The translations under genes and the position numbers were made by a program. 5,335 bases of DNA from an uncultured Alphaproteobacteria bacterium (GTDB lineage Bacteria > Pseudomonadota > Alphaproteobacteria > RF32 > CAG-239), in contig USCF01000084.1 in assembly GCA_900553115.1 (NCBI GenBank), positions 1 to 5,335 on the forward strand, in the 5' to 3' direction. Shown in pieces: positions 1 to 4,914 of this stretch (position 1 is its first letter; every line of letters begins with the position of its first letter). The notes below the pieces were generated by a model that saw only the letters and a program-made list of their open reading frames with translations, did not search any database and was not told where the DNA came from.

Positions 1-98
1 AATTTAGAAAATAAAATCAGATGGCCCGAGGAACTAACCGGCAAAAATTCGGTAATTCCTTGCAACAAAGCCAACATTGTCAAATGAAAAGTCGTCAT
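1..98 (-). CDS. uppP: Undecaprenyl-diphosphate phosphatase (UppP/BacA), N-terminal fragment, cut by window edge
   Basis: Reading the minus strand from an ATG at 98-96 gives 32 codons without a stop, to the left edge. The peptide begins [14 protein letters not shown] and continues with [18 protein letters not shown]. The [15 protein letters not shown] stretch is the first signature motif of the BacA/UppP family, with the conserved Glu and the Ser-rich P-loop-like segment of the active site. These enzymes are integral membrane proteins that dephosphorylate undecaprenyl diphosphate to recycle the lipid carrier for peptidoglycan and other envelope polymers; overproduction gives bacitracin resistance. 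The start follows the stop of the M23 peptidase gene by one base, and a GAGGA Shine-Dalgarno sits inside the last codons of that gene, so translational coupling is likely. Only the first transmembrane region is visible. The identity rests on a short but very characteristic motif. Confidence 0.9.
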   Translation of the reverse strand, partial: MTTFHLTMLALLQGITEFLPVSSSGHLILFSK

Positions 99-99
99 T

Positions 100-933
100 T
101 TAGTCCTCTATTTTTTTGCAGTCTTTATCATAAAAATTCAACAGATTTTTAGCATCAAAACGCACGCCGTTCAGCGAAGCACCCCAATGCAGATGAGAGC
201 CGGTTGCTCTGCCGGTTCTGCCAGCCAAACCGATAACTTGCCCTCTTTGCACCTTATCGCCTTTATTTACCAAAGTTTTTTGCAGATGTGCATAAACCGT
301 GCTCAAATTATGTCCATGTTCCAAAACCACCACATTGCCGCTATAAAAATACGGTCCGTTGCTCAAAGTGACAATTCCGTCAGCCGGCGCCTTAATTTTG
401 GTTCCTTCTGGCACGGCGATATCCCAGCCCTGATGCGGATTTTTCTTTTGTCCGTTCATAATGCGCTGTCCGCCAAAATTACCGCTGGTACGTCCTTCTG
501 CCGGTTTCAGCATATCGGCTTTCCAACTTTCGGCATTGCTAAATTCATTCAGCGCGCCGCCAACGTCTTTTTGCTCTTTTTGAATAGCCGCCCAATCGGT
601 TTTTGCCGGTGCAACTTTAGAACTAGGCAAACCGTTTATCTCTTGCACGTCCCATTTAGTTTGAGCTATTTGCAAATTATATGTCCGCATCGCACCGTCT
701 TTATAAAAAATTTTCAACGGTTGAAACAATTCGGCGTCACGGGCAAAAGCGATAGCCAACTCGCCGCTTTCATCAGCGTTATAAGTTTTGCCGTTTAGCT
801 TAATTTTAGCCAAATTATTGTCCTGTAAACGAATAATTCCGCCCTGCTGCGCCGCACCGCACATGGTTAGCGCCTCGGCCGGCAACGCCGCCAACAAACT
901 ACAAATCGTCAAACAAATCGCCTTGCACGGCAT
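100..933 (-). CDS. Secreted M23 (LytM-type) metallopeptidase, probable peptidoglycan hydrolase
   Basis: The protein has 277 residues. Residues 1-22 look like a signal peptide (Lys4, a hydrophobic core, and a small-residue site near LPAEA), so export to the periplasm is expected. Residues 25-110 form a beta-rich module ending in [11 protein letters not shown], typical of M23 peptidases I associate with alphaproteobacteria. The LytM domain covers about 148-265 and keeps the zinc and catalytic residues: His167 and Asp171 in HQGWD, His216 in YAHL, and His247/His249 in SHLHWG. The family cleaves peptide cross-links or stem peptides in peptidoglycan. With all motif residues present it is probably active rather than an EnvC-like activator. 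The ATG at 933 follows GGAG by about 8 nt, and this ribosome site lies within the end of xseA, which the gene overlaps by 35 bp in another frame. The stop is one base before the uppP ATG. Substrate is not deducible from sequence. Confidence 0.93.
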   Translation of the reverse strand: MPCKAICLTICSLLAALPAEALTMCGAAQQGGIIRLQDNNLAKIKLNGKTYNADESGELAIAFARDAELFQPLKIFYKDGAMRTYNLQIAQTKWDVQEINGLPSSKVAPAKTDWAAIQKEQKDVGGALNEFSNAESWKADMLKPAEGRTSGNFGGQRIMNGQKKNPHQGWDIAVPEGTKIKAPADGIVTLSNGPYFYSGNVVVLEHGHNLSTVYAHLQKTLVNKGDKVQRGQVIGLAGRTGRATGSHLHWGASLNGVRFDAKNLLNFYDKDCKKIED

Positions 934-2236
934 TGTGTTTCTCCATCATTTTAACCTTAACGATTCCGTCCACAAATCGAATGTGCAATTCATCACAGCG
1001 TTTAGCCTGAGTAGTTGAATACAGCGTTTTAAACTGACCGTCCGAAACCCAAGCAAATCCACGTTTCAGCACTGATTCTACCGAAACAGAATCCAGACGC
1101 AGAGCCAAATTTTTCAGGCTTTCTTTCTTAGCGTCAAACAGATTCTTAATATAAAAAGGTTTCAAATTCGTCAATTTTAACAAATTATCTTTATCTTTCA
1201 GCAAATTTGCAAACGCCAATTTCAGCCGTTCGCTGCGGTCATCAATTTTTTGCTGATTTTCCAGCACCAACTGCTCAAGCGGCGGAATTCCCCGCCCCAG
1301 CGCTTCAACGTATTGCTTAAATTCGCTCATATAACGAGTAACTGCATTTTGCATACGTAAATCCGCCGTCAGCAATGTGTTGTATATGTCTTTTTTGACA
1401 GGTACAGCCAACTCCGCCGCACCTGTTGGTGTCGGAGCCCGTAAATCCGCCGCATAGTCAATCAACATGGTGTCGGTTTCATGCCCAACCGCCGAAATCA
1501 GCGGAATAACCGAATCATAAACCGCCCGCACCACAACTTCTTCATTAAACGGCCACAAATCTTCCAAACTACCGCCGCCGCGCGCCACAATCAACACATC
1601 AGGACGATTTTTATCCCCCAACGGCAAAGCGTTAAACCCCCTAATCGCCGCGGCAATTTTTTCAGCAGCTCCCTCGCCTTGCACCGGCGTCGGCCACACA
1701 ATAATGCGGCTTGGGAACCTATCGCGCACCCGATGAATAATATCTCTAATCACCGCACCGGTCGGACTGGTAATCACCCCGATAGTCTGCGGCAAATACG
1801 GAATGGCTTTTTTATGCTCTTGAGCAAACAAACCCTCGGCCAAAAACTTTTGCTTGCGCTCTTCCAAAAGTTTCAGCAACGCACCTTCGCCGGCGATTTC
1901 CAGTTTTTCTATCACCAATTGGTATGACGAACGCCCGTTAAAAGTTGTGATTCGTCCGCTGGCAATCACTTCTATACCATCTTCAATTTTAAGCGGCAGA
2001 GTATTTGCCACACCGCGCCAACAAACGGCAGCAAGCAGTGAATTTTCATCTTTCAGCGACAAATACCAATGTCCGGAATCCGCGCGCTTAGCTCCAAAAA
2101 TTTCACCTTTTACCCGCACAAACGCAAACGAATTTTCCACCAATTTTTTAATAGCGGCAGAAATTTCGCTCACAGTATATTCTTTTATTTCCGGCATCAT
2201 ATCAATCATAAGCGGCATAATAGCGTATTTAACCAA
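899..2236 (-). CDS. xseA: Exodeoxyribonuclease VII large subunit
   Basis: The product has 445 residues from the TTG start (E. coli XseA has 456). XseA is the catalytic subunit of exonuclease VII, which with several XseB subunits degrades single-stranded DNA from both ends in repair and recombination in the cytoplasm. An N-terminal OB-fold covers about 20-115 (EYTVSEISAAIKK through QLVIEKLEI). The catalytic domain follows, with TSPTGAVIRD (Asp165), VARGGGS (Arg219) and GHETDT (His252, Asp255), then the family hallmark DLRAPTPTGAAE at 264-275. Residues 285-380 are helix-rich, as in the long coiled-coil arm, and the C-terminal RGFAWV segment is present. The start is uncertain. TTG at 2236 has AAGGCGG 8 nt upstream, while in-frame ATGs at 2218, 2209, 2200 and 2197 lack a clear ribosome site; conserved homology begins near the last of these. 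No xseB is in the window. The 3' end overlaps the M23 peptidase gene. Confidence 0.95.
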   Translation of the reverse strand: MVKYAIMPLMIDMMPEIKEYTVSEISAAIKKLVENSFAFVRVKGEIFGAKRADSGHWYLSLKDENSLLAAVCWRGVANTLPLKIEDGIEVIASGRITTFNGRSSYQLVIEKLEIAGEGALLKLLEERKQKFLAEGLFAQEHKKAIPYLPQTIGVITSPTGAVIRDIIHRVRDRFPSRIIVWPTPVQGEGAAEKIAAAIRGFNALPLGDKNRPDVLIVARGGGSLEDLWPFNEEVVVRAVYDSVIPLISAVGHETDTMLIDYAADLRAPTPTGAAELAVPVKKDIYNTLLTADLRMQNAVTRYMSEFKQYVEALGRGIPPLEQLVLENQQKIDDRSERLKLAFANLLKDKDNLLKLTNLKPFYIKNLFDAKKESLKNLALRLDSVSVESVLKRGFAWVSDGQFKTLYSTTQAKRCDELHIRFVDGIVKVKMMEKHNAVQGDLFDDL

Positions 2237-2244
2237 ATAATCAA

Positions 2245-2251
2245 CCGCCTT
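2245..2251 (-). promoter_or_regulatory. Ribosome binding site supporting a TTG start of xseA
   Basis: On the minus strand AAGGCGG differs by one base from the full Shine-Dalgarno consensus AAGGAGG and sits 8 nt before TTG at 2236-2234. None of the downstream ATG candidates has a comparable site, so this is the main reason for choosing the longer xseA product. A promoter-like pair overlaps the same stretch (TTGATT at 2244-2239, 16 nt, TATTAT at 2222-2217). If that promoter is used, translation would instead begin at one of the later ATGs. Confidence 0.45.
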
Positions 2252-2279
2252 TTAAAATTTCTGCACGGATTTTAAAGTC

Positions 2280-2307
2280 AATGCTCCGACACACAAACCG
2301 GAGCATT
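2280..2307 (-). terminator. Stem-loop between the outer-membrane remnant and xseA, possible terminator
   Basis: A perfect 9-bp stem pairs AATGCTCCG (2280-2288) with CGGAGCATT (2299-2307) around a 10-nt loop. On the minus strand it lies 24 nt after the stop of the outer-membrane protein remnant, where an intrinsic terminator for that gene would be expected. The following bases, GACTTTAAAA, give only a poor U-tract, so termination is uncertain. On the plus strand no T-run follows at all. It may be a relic of the ancestral gene's terminator. Confidence 0.45.
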
Positions 2308-2331
2308 AAAACATACTTCTTAGCCTCAAAA

Positions 2332-2541
2332 TCAGAACTTGTATTTAGCGCTGACATAGCCGGTATGGTCTTGATAATGGCTGCGGAACTTGCCCTTGTA
2401 ACCAACGCTGCTTTCCACATCTGGTGAAAGGTAGAAAGTCACGCCGGCGCCGGCTTCCACACCAAAGCGGTTCAGACACTGTCCTTTTACCACATAGGCT
2501 GAAGCATACTGGAGAATCCACGACCTTGTTGCCATCGGCAA
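2332..2541 (-). pseudogene. Degenerate C-terminal remnant of an outer-membrane beta-barrel (autotransporter-like) protein
   Basis: The minus strand encodes FGVEAGAGVTFYLSPDVESS followed by a segment ending GYVSAKYKF and a TGA stop. The alternating polar/hydrophobic pattern and the final aromatic Phe are the signature of the last strands and BAM recognition signal of outer-membrane barrels, most like autotransporter barrels. Only about 45-55 residues are barrel-like. Upstream, the frame gives a non-barrel peptide and then hits a TAG at about 2556-2554, just where a run of small palindromes begins. No signal peptide, passenger or rest of barrel exists in the window, and the only in-frame starts (TTG at 2541, ATG at 2535) lack a convincing ribosome site. 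I read it as the surviving 3' end of a larger gene lost by deletion or rearrangement. A real 69-residue protein is possible but unlikely. Confidence 0.65.
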
Positions 2542-2567
2542 CGCATATTGACATTGCTACCGCAATG
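2528..2567. repeat. Two adjacent small palindromes at the broken end of the outer-membrane remnant
   Basis: GTTGCC-ATC-GGCAAC (2528-2542) and CATTGC-TACC-GCAATG (2552-2567) are perfect short inverted repeats lying 9 nt apart. They coincide with the point where the outer-membrane reading frame stops making sense and begin the palindrome-rich stretch that runs to 2943. Each is too short to name a family. Confidence 0.5.
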
Positions 2568-2576
2568 ACGTTATGG

Positions 2577-2620
2577 ATACTCGGGATTGGCACATCCTGT
2601 GGGGTGTGCCACCCAAGTAT
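2577..2620. repeat. 44-nt near-perfect palindrome
   Basis: The outer arms ATACTCGGG (2577-2585) and CCCAAGTAT (2612-2620) pair with one mismatch. The inner arms TGGCACATCC (2588-2597) and GGGTGTGCCA (2602-2611) pair over 10 positions with one G-T wobble, around the loop TGTG. The arms are separated only by a 2-nt bulge on the left side. It has no T-run characteristic of a terminator on either strand. It is more like a dispersed palindromic repeat (REP/MITE-like class) than a gene end, but copy number cannot be judged from one window. Confidence 0.6.
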
Positions 2621-2635
2621 GACAACGAAAGTAAT

Positions 2636-2741
2636 AAAATACCGGCTGCTTTTTACTGCAACCGGCACTAACTCTCAGAAACTCGGATAGCGTGCGTAGA
2701 TGCGACGGAATTTTTAAGCGACGTGTACAAATTAGTACACG
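2636..2741 (-). repeat. Bipartite repeat, copy 1 (box A hairpin plus GTGTAC palindrome)
   Basis: Box A (2636-2689) matches 2825-2878 at 52 of 54 bases. It contains a stem-loop, CCGGCTGC (2643-2650) with GCAACCGG (2659-2666) around an 8-nt loop. On the minus strand the stem is fully paired with one G-U and can extend to about 12 bp, followed by a T-rich tail (TATTTTAT), resembling a weak intrinsic terminator. About 32 nt of unrelated sequence then lead to box B, a perfect palindrome CGTGTAC-AAATTA-GTACACG (2722-2741). The order and spacing are kept in copy 2. It lies downstream of pyk on the minus strand. Family unknown; strand is assigned from the G-U pairing only. Confidence 0.75.
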
Positions 2742-2824
2742 AGCGCAAAACTCAATAACCACCAAAATTGCAGATAATAGTGTAGATAGCGTTAAAACAA
2801 GAAGAGAGAAAATTTTAGCGTACA

Positions 2825-2943
2825 AAAATACCGGCTGCTTTTTACTGCAACCGGCACAAACTCTCTGAAACTCGGATAATGAGCTTAATGCGAAGTAAGA
2901 TTTTTTCGCAGTGTACAAACCAGTACATAAGAAAAAATCTTAC
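2825..2943 (-). repeat. Bipartite repeat, copy 2 (box A hairpin plus GTGTAC palindrome with long arms)
   Basis: Box A (2825-2878) repeats copy 1 with two substitutions outside the hairpin (T2669/A2858 and A2677/T2866). Box B has GTGTAC (2911-2916), a 6-nt loop AAACCA and GTAC (2923-2926). Here it is enclosed by an outer perfect 13-bp inverted repeat, GTAAGATTTTTTC (2895-2907) with GAAAAAATCTTAC (2931-2943). In copy 1 the corresponding flanks are different and unpaired. The copy ends 27 bp from the pyk stop, so its hairpins are the nearest candidate transcription-end structures for pyk, though no classical U-tract follows the outer stem. The A-to-B distance is one base different from copy 1, which argues against protein coding. 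Confidence 0.75.
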
Positions 2944-2970
2944 CAGCAGAAAGCCATTAGACGAGTTTCA

Positions 2971-4392
2971 TTATATTTGGACGGTGTGAATCAAATTAGT
3001 CATCCCCTTCTGTCCAATTGGATAACCGGCAGTGATAATCAGATAATCGCCTTTTTTGCCAAGCTTGCTTTCTTGAGCAACAGCAACAGCGGTTTGTTCC
3101 ATACGTTCAAAGTTTTGGAAAACTTCCTGATTTACAACACTTTTCACACCCCAAACAATTCCCATACGACGGGCAACTTCCAATGACATTGTAACTGCCA
3201 AAATCGGCAAATCAGGACGTTCACGCGCCATAGACAAAGTGGTAAAACCAGAAGCGGTGTAGGTCACAACTGCAGCCACATTTGGCAAAACATCAGACAT
3301 TTCGCTGGCGGCATAGGTAATGGCGTCGGCCATATCTTCGCAACCGGACAAGTCTTTGTCACGCTGAATAAATGAATAATAAGAACGGTCGTTTTCTACC
3401 TGTGTGATAATATGGTGCATCATCGACACGGTTTCTGCCGGATAGCTGCCGGTTGCGGTTTCCGCCGAAAGCATAACCGCATCAGCGCCATCATAAACAG
3501 CGGTTGCCACATCAGAAACTTCGGCTCTGGTTGGAGTTGGATTATTAATCATAGATTCCAGCATTTGAGTTGCCACAATTACCGGACGTGCGTATTTACG
3601 GCAAGTTTTAACAATGCGTTTTTGCAACACAGGCACAGTTTGAATTGGGCATTCAACACCCAAATCGCCGCGCGCCACCATAATACCGTCAGATTCTTTA
3701 ATAATATCATCAAGTTCGGTAATAGCGCTTGGCTTTTCCAGCTTAGAAATTATCCATGCTTTGTCGCCAATAAGCTTACGGGCATTGCGCACATCTTCCA
3801 CGCTTTGCACAAAGGAAAGGCAAATCCAATCCACACCCAAAGAAAGCGCAAACTGCAGATCTACCTTGTCTTTTTCGGTGATAGCAGAAATCGGCAATTT
3901 AACGTTTGGCAGATTTACGCCTTTATGCGCCGAAAGATAACCGCCGACAACAACTTCTGTTTCCATTCTATAGCCGTCTTTTTTGCTAACTCTCAGTTCA
4001 ATATTACCATCATTGAGCAGCAGCATATCGCCGACTTTTACGGCTTCAAAAATTTCTTTATGCGGCAACATAACACGAGTTTCATCACCTGGCTTTTCAT
4101 CCATATCCAAAACAAAAGTGCTGCCCTTTTTAAGCAAAACTTTATCCGTTTTAAAAGTTCCAACACGTAATTTTGGGCCTTGCATATCGGCAATAACCGT
4201 CAGGTGGCGCTTATATTTTTCGGCCAGTTTACGCACAGTTTGATAGCGTTCAGCATGCTCTTCATGCGTACCATGGCTAAAGTTAAAACGAAAAGCGTCC
4301 ACACCAGACAGCACCAGCTTTTCAAGCATTTCTTCCGAAGCAGTTGCCGGTCCGACAGTGGCTAAAATTTTGGTATGTGTATCAATAGGCAT
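2971..4392 (-). CDS. pyk: Pyruvate kinase
   Basis: The 473-residue product is full length (E. coli PykF 470, PykA 480) and catalyses the last glycolytic step in the cytoplasm, phosphoenolpyruvate plus ADP to pyruvate plus ATP. Visible motifs include FRFNFSHG at 34-41 (Arg35, Asn37, Ser39, His40), the B-domain cap from about 70 to 165, the catalytic Lys217 and metal-binding Glu219 in SKLEK, RGDLG at 241-245 (Asp243), ATQMLESM at 274-281 (Thr275) and PTRAEVSDVATAV at 287-299. The C-terminal domain follows from about 340. Asp69-Met-Gln-Gly-Pro-Lys74 carries Lys where K+-dependent enzymes have Glu (position 117 in rabbit muscle), as in E. coli PykA, so a K+-independent enzyme is inferred. GAGG lies 8 nt before the ATG. 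The gene stands alone; downstream it faces the palindrome-rich spacer, and it is divergent from the RNA/nuclease module. Confidence 0.97.
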   Translation of the reverse strand: MPIDTHTKILATVGPATASEEMLEKLVLSGVDAFRFNFSHGTHEEHAERYQTVRKLAEKYKRHLTVIADMQGPKLRVGTFKTDKVLLKKGSTFVLDMDEKPGDETRVMLPHKEIFEAVKVGDMLLLNDGNIELRVSKKDGYRMETEVVVGGYLSAHKGVNLPNVKLPISAITEKDKVDLQFALSLGVDWICLSFVQSVEDVRNARKLIGDKAWIISKLEKPSAITELDDIIKESDGIMVARGDLGVECPIQTVPVLQKRIVKTCRKYARPVIVATQMLESMINNPTPTRAEVSDVATAVYDGADAVMLSAETATGSYPAETVSMMHHIITQVENDRSYYSFIQRDKDLSGCEDMADAITYAASEMSDVLPNVAAVVTYTASGFTTLSMARERPDLPILAVTMSLEVARRMGIVWGVKSVVNQEVFQNFERMEQTAVAVAQESKLGKKGDYLIITAGYPIGQKGMTNLIHTVQI

Positions 4393-4587
4393 TATTTTTT
4401 CCTCACAATGTTAAATTTTATAACAACTATACACACATATAGGTTAAAAACTTGTTAGTTTAAAGATATTTTTTAGAAAAATTACAGAGAGCAAATTTAC
4501 ATCTCCTATCCTATCGCACCATTTAGATATTTTTTAATATTTAATTTTTCACTACTTTTTTTAATATGGTTCTGTGTGTGAAATATA
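4393..4587. other. AT-rich intergenic stretch upstream of pyk
   Basis: Apart from the pyk ribosome binding site (4401-4404), the palindrome at 4421-4446 and generic AT-rich promoter-like sequence, I see no gene, repeat or stable RNA fold here. It must contain the pyk promoter, but I cannot choose among several weak -10 candidates on the minus strand. Confidence 0.6.
4421..4446. promoter_or_regulatory. Palindrome upstream of pyk, possible operator
   Basis: CTATA (4427-4431) and TATAG (4438-4442) form a perfect inverted repeat around CACACA. TAAC (4421-4424) and GTTA (4443-4446) extend it with a 2-nt offset. It lies 29-54 bp upstream of the pyk start, overlapping minus-strand candidates for a -10 element (TATAGT, TATAAA), so a repressor site is conceivable. 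In such AT-rich DNA, short palindromes also arise by chance. Confidence 0.25.
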
Positions 4588-4615
4588 TTGCAAATTATGT
4601 TTTATCTGTTATCAT
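4588..4615 (+). promoter_or_regulatory. Putative sigma70-type promoter of the structured RNA
   Basis: TTGCAA (4588-4593) and TATCAT (4610-4615) are separated by 16 nt. Each resembles the -35 and -10 consensus with two mismatches. Initiation about 7 nt downstream would put the 5' end near 4621-4623, just before the first hairpin of the RNA (CTAAC-AAAA-GTTAG, 4624-4637). That agreement with the start of the structure is the best support for it. Confidence 0.5.
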
Positions 4616-4619
4616 AAAG

Positions 4620-4886
4620 TCGGCTAACAAAAGTTAGTTAATGCCTGAAAAGGTGCGGAGCTGTCGAAAGCTCTTAATATCCTACGGTGTTGGATACATC
4701 GTTAGTTGCCCATAAGGGGCAACAAATATCCCCGATTCATAGTGATATGGTCGGGGAGCTTCTAGCGTATGTTCAAAGATTGCCGATTATCTCTGAAATA
4801 AGACTGTCTGAAAGGCTAGAAGAGTCATTTTAGGATATATGATTTTCGAACTCTCCGACCACCTTTTCATAAGGTGGATTTTTTAT
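4620..4886 (+). ncRNA. Unidentified structured RNA ending in an intrinsic terminator, upstream of a nuclease gene
   Basis: About 265 nt with no credible reading frame but many consecutive hairpins: CTAAC/GTTAG at 4624-4637; GCCT-GAAA-AGGT at 4643-4654 (GNRA loop); GAGCT/AGCTC at 4658-4673; TATCC/GGATA at 4678-4696; GTTGCCC/GGGCAAC at 4705-4723; and CCCCGA..TCGGGG at 4730-4756 with an inner CATA-GTGA-TATG stem capped by another GNRA loop. The segment 4749-4766 can pair as one nearly continuous 18-bp helix with 4815-4822 (GCTAGAAG) plus 4851-4860 (CTCTCCGACC); this excludes the 4730-4756 hairpin. A strong terminator closes the region, and a promoter-like pair precedes it. It could be a free small RNA or a cis-acting leader controlling the nuclease gene, since the terminator is directly followed by that gene's ribosome site. 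I do not recognise it as tmRNA, 6S, RNase P or a named riboswitch. Confidence 0.65.
4859..4886 (+). terminator. Intrinsic terminator at the end of the structured RNA
   Basis: CCACCTT (4859-4865) pairs perfectly with AAGGTGG (4871-4877) around a 5-nt loop, followed by ATTTTTTAT, a textbook U-tract. Its first two bases overlap the 3' strand of the alternative long helix (4851-4860), so that helix would shorten the terminator stem by 2 bp. Because it lies between the RNA and the nuclease start (4915), it would limit read-through into the nuclease gene. Confidence 0.88.
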
Positions 4887-4914
4887 ATTTTAGTTAGAAC
4901 CGAGGAGAGTTTTT

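Larger units (their letters stand above)
2542..2970. other. Gene-free, palindrome-dense spacer between the outer-membrane remnant and pyk
   Basis: About 430 bp without a credible gene. It holds part of the small palindromes, the 44-nt palindrome at 2577-2620 and both bipartite repeats. The segment 2742-2824 between the repeats shows nothing recognisable. A minus-strand open frame spans 2918-2571, but it is made of the two repeats read through, has only a TTG start and no family resemblance. I therefore treat the region as non-coding repeat sequence. Confidence 0.7.

Noticed and set aside
187..798. A long plus-strand frame opposite the M23 peptidase gene
   Set aside because: It is antisense to a gene with clear catalytic motifs, its product resembles no family, and no ribosome site precedes it.
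2345..2668. A 107-residue minus-strand frame overlapping the outer-membrane remnant
   Set aside because: Only the other frame gives a barrel pattern with terminal Phe; this one gives Arg/Cys-rich sequence and crosses the 44-nt palindrome.
2571..2918. A 115-residue minus-strand open frame with an internal repeat (LSEF..RV.AGCSKKQPVF twice)
   Set aside because: The protein repeat is simply the 54-bp DNA repeat translated twice. Box A and box B differ by one base in spacing between copies, so frame is not conserved. The start is TTG within a palindrome, with no ribosome site or known domain.
2636..2943. CRISPR array
   Set aside because: Only two repeats, about 189 bp apart, with internal structure and no regular spacers or cas genes nearby.
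2636..2943. Ends of an insertion sequence
   Set aside because: The two copies are direct, not inverted, enclose only about 135 bp between the boxes, and there is no transposase sequence.
3412..4170. A 252-codon plus-strand frame opposite pyk
   Set aside because: Its His/Asn/Phe-rich composition is typical of the complement of a real gene, and pyruvate kinase on the other strand is certain.
4620..4886. tmRNA, 6S RNA, RNase P RNA, a tRNA or a retron msr-msd
   Set aside because: No tRNA-like ends, TPsiC loop, tag reading frame or 6S-type long rod is visible, and the following gene is a nuclease rather than a reverse transcriptase.
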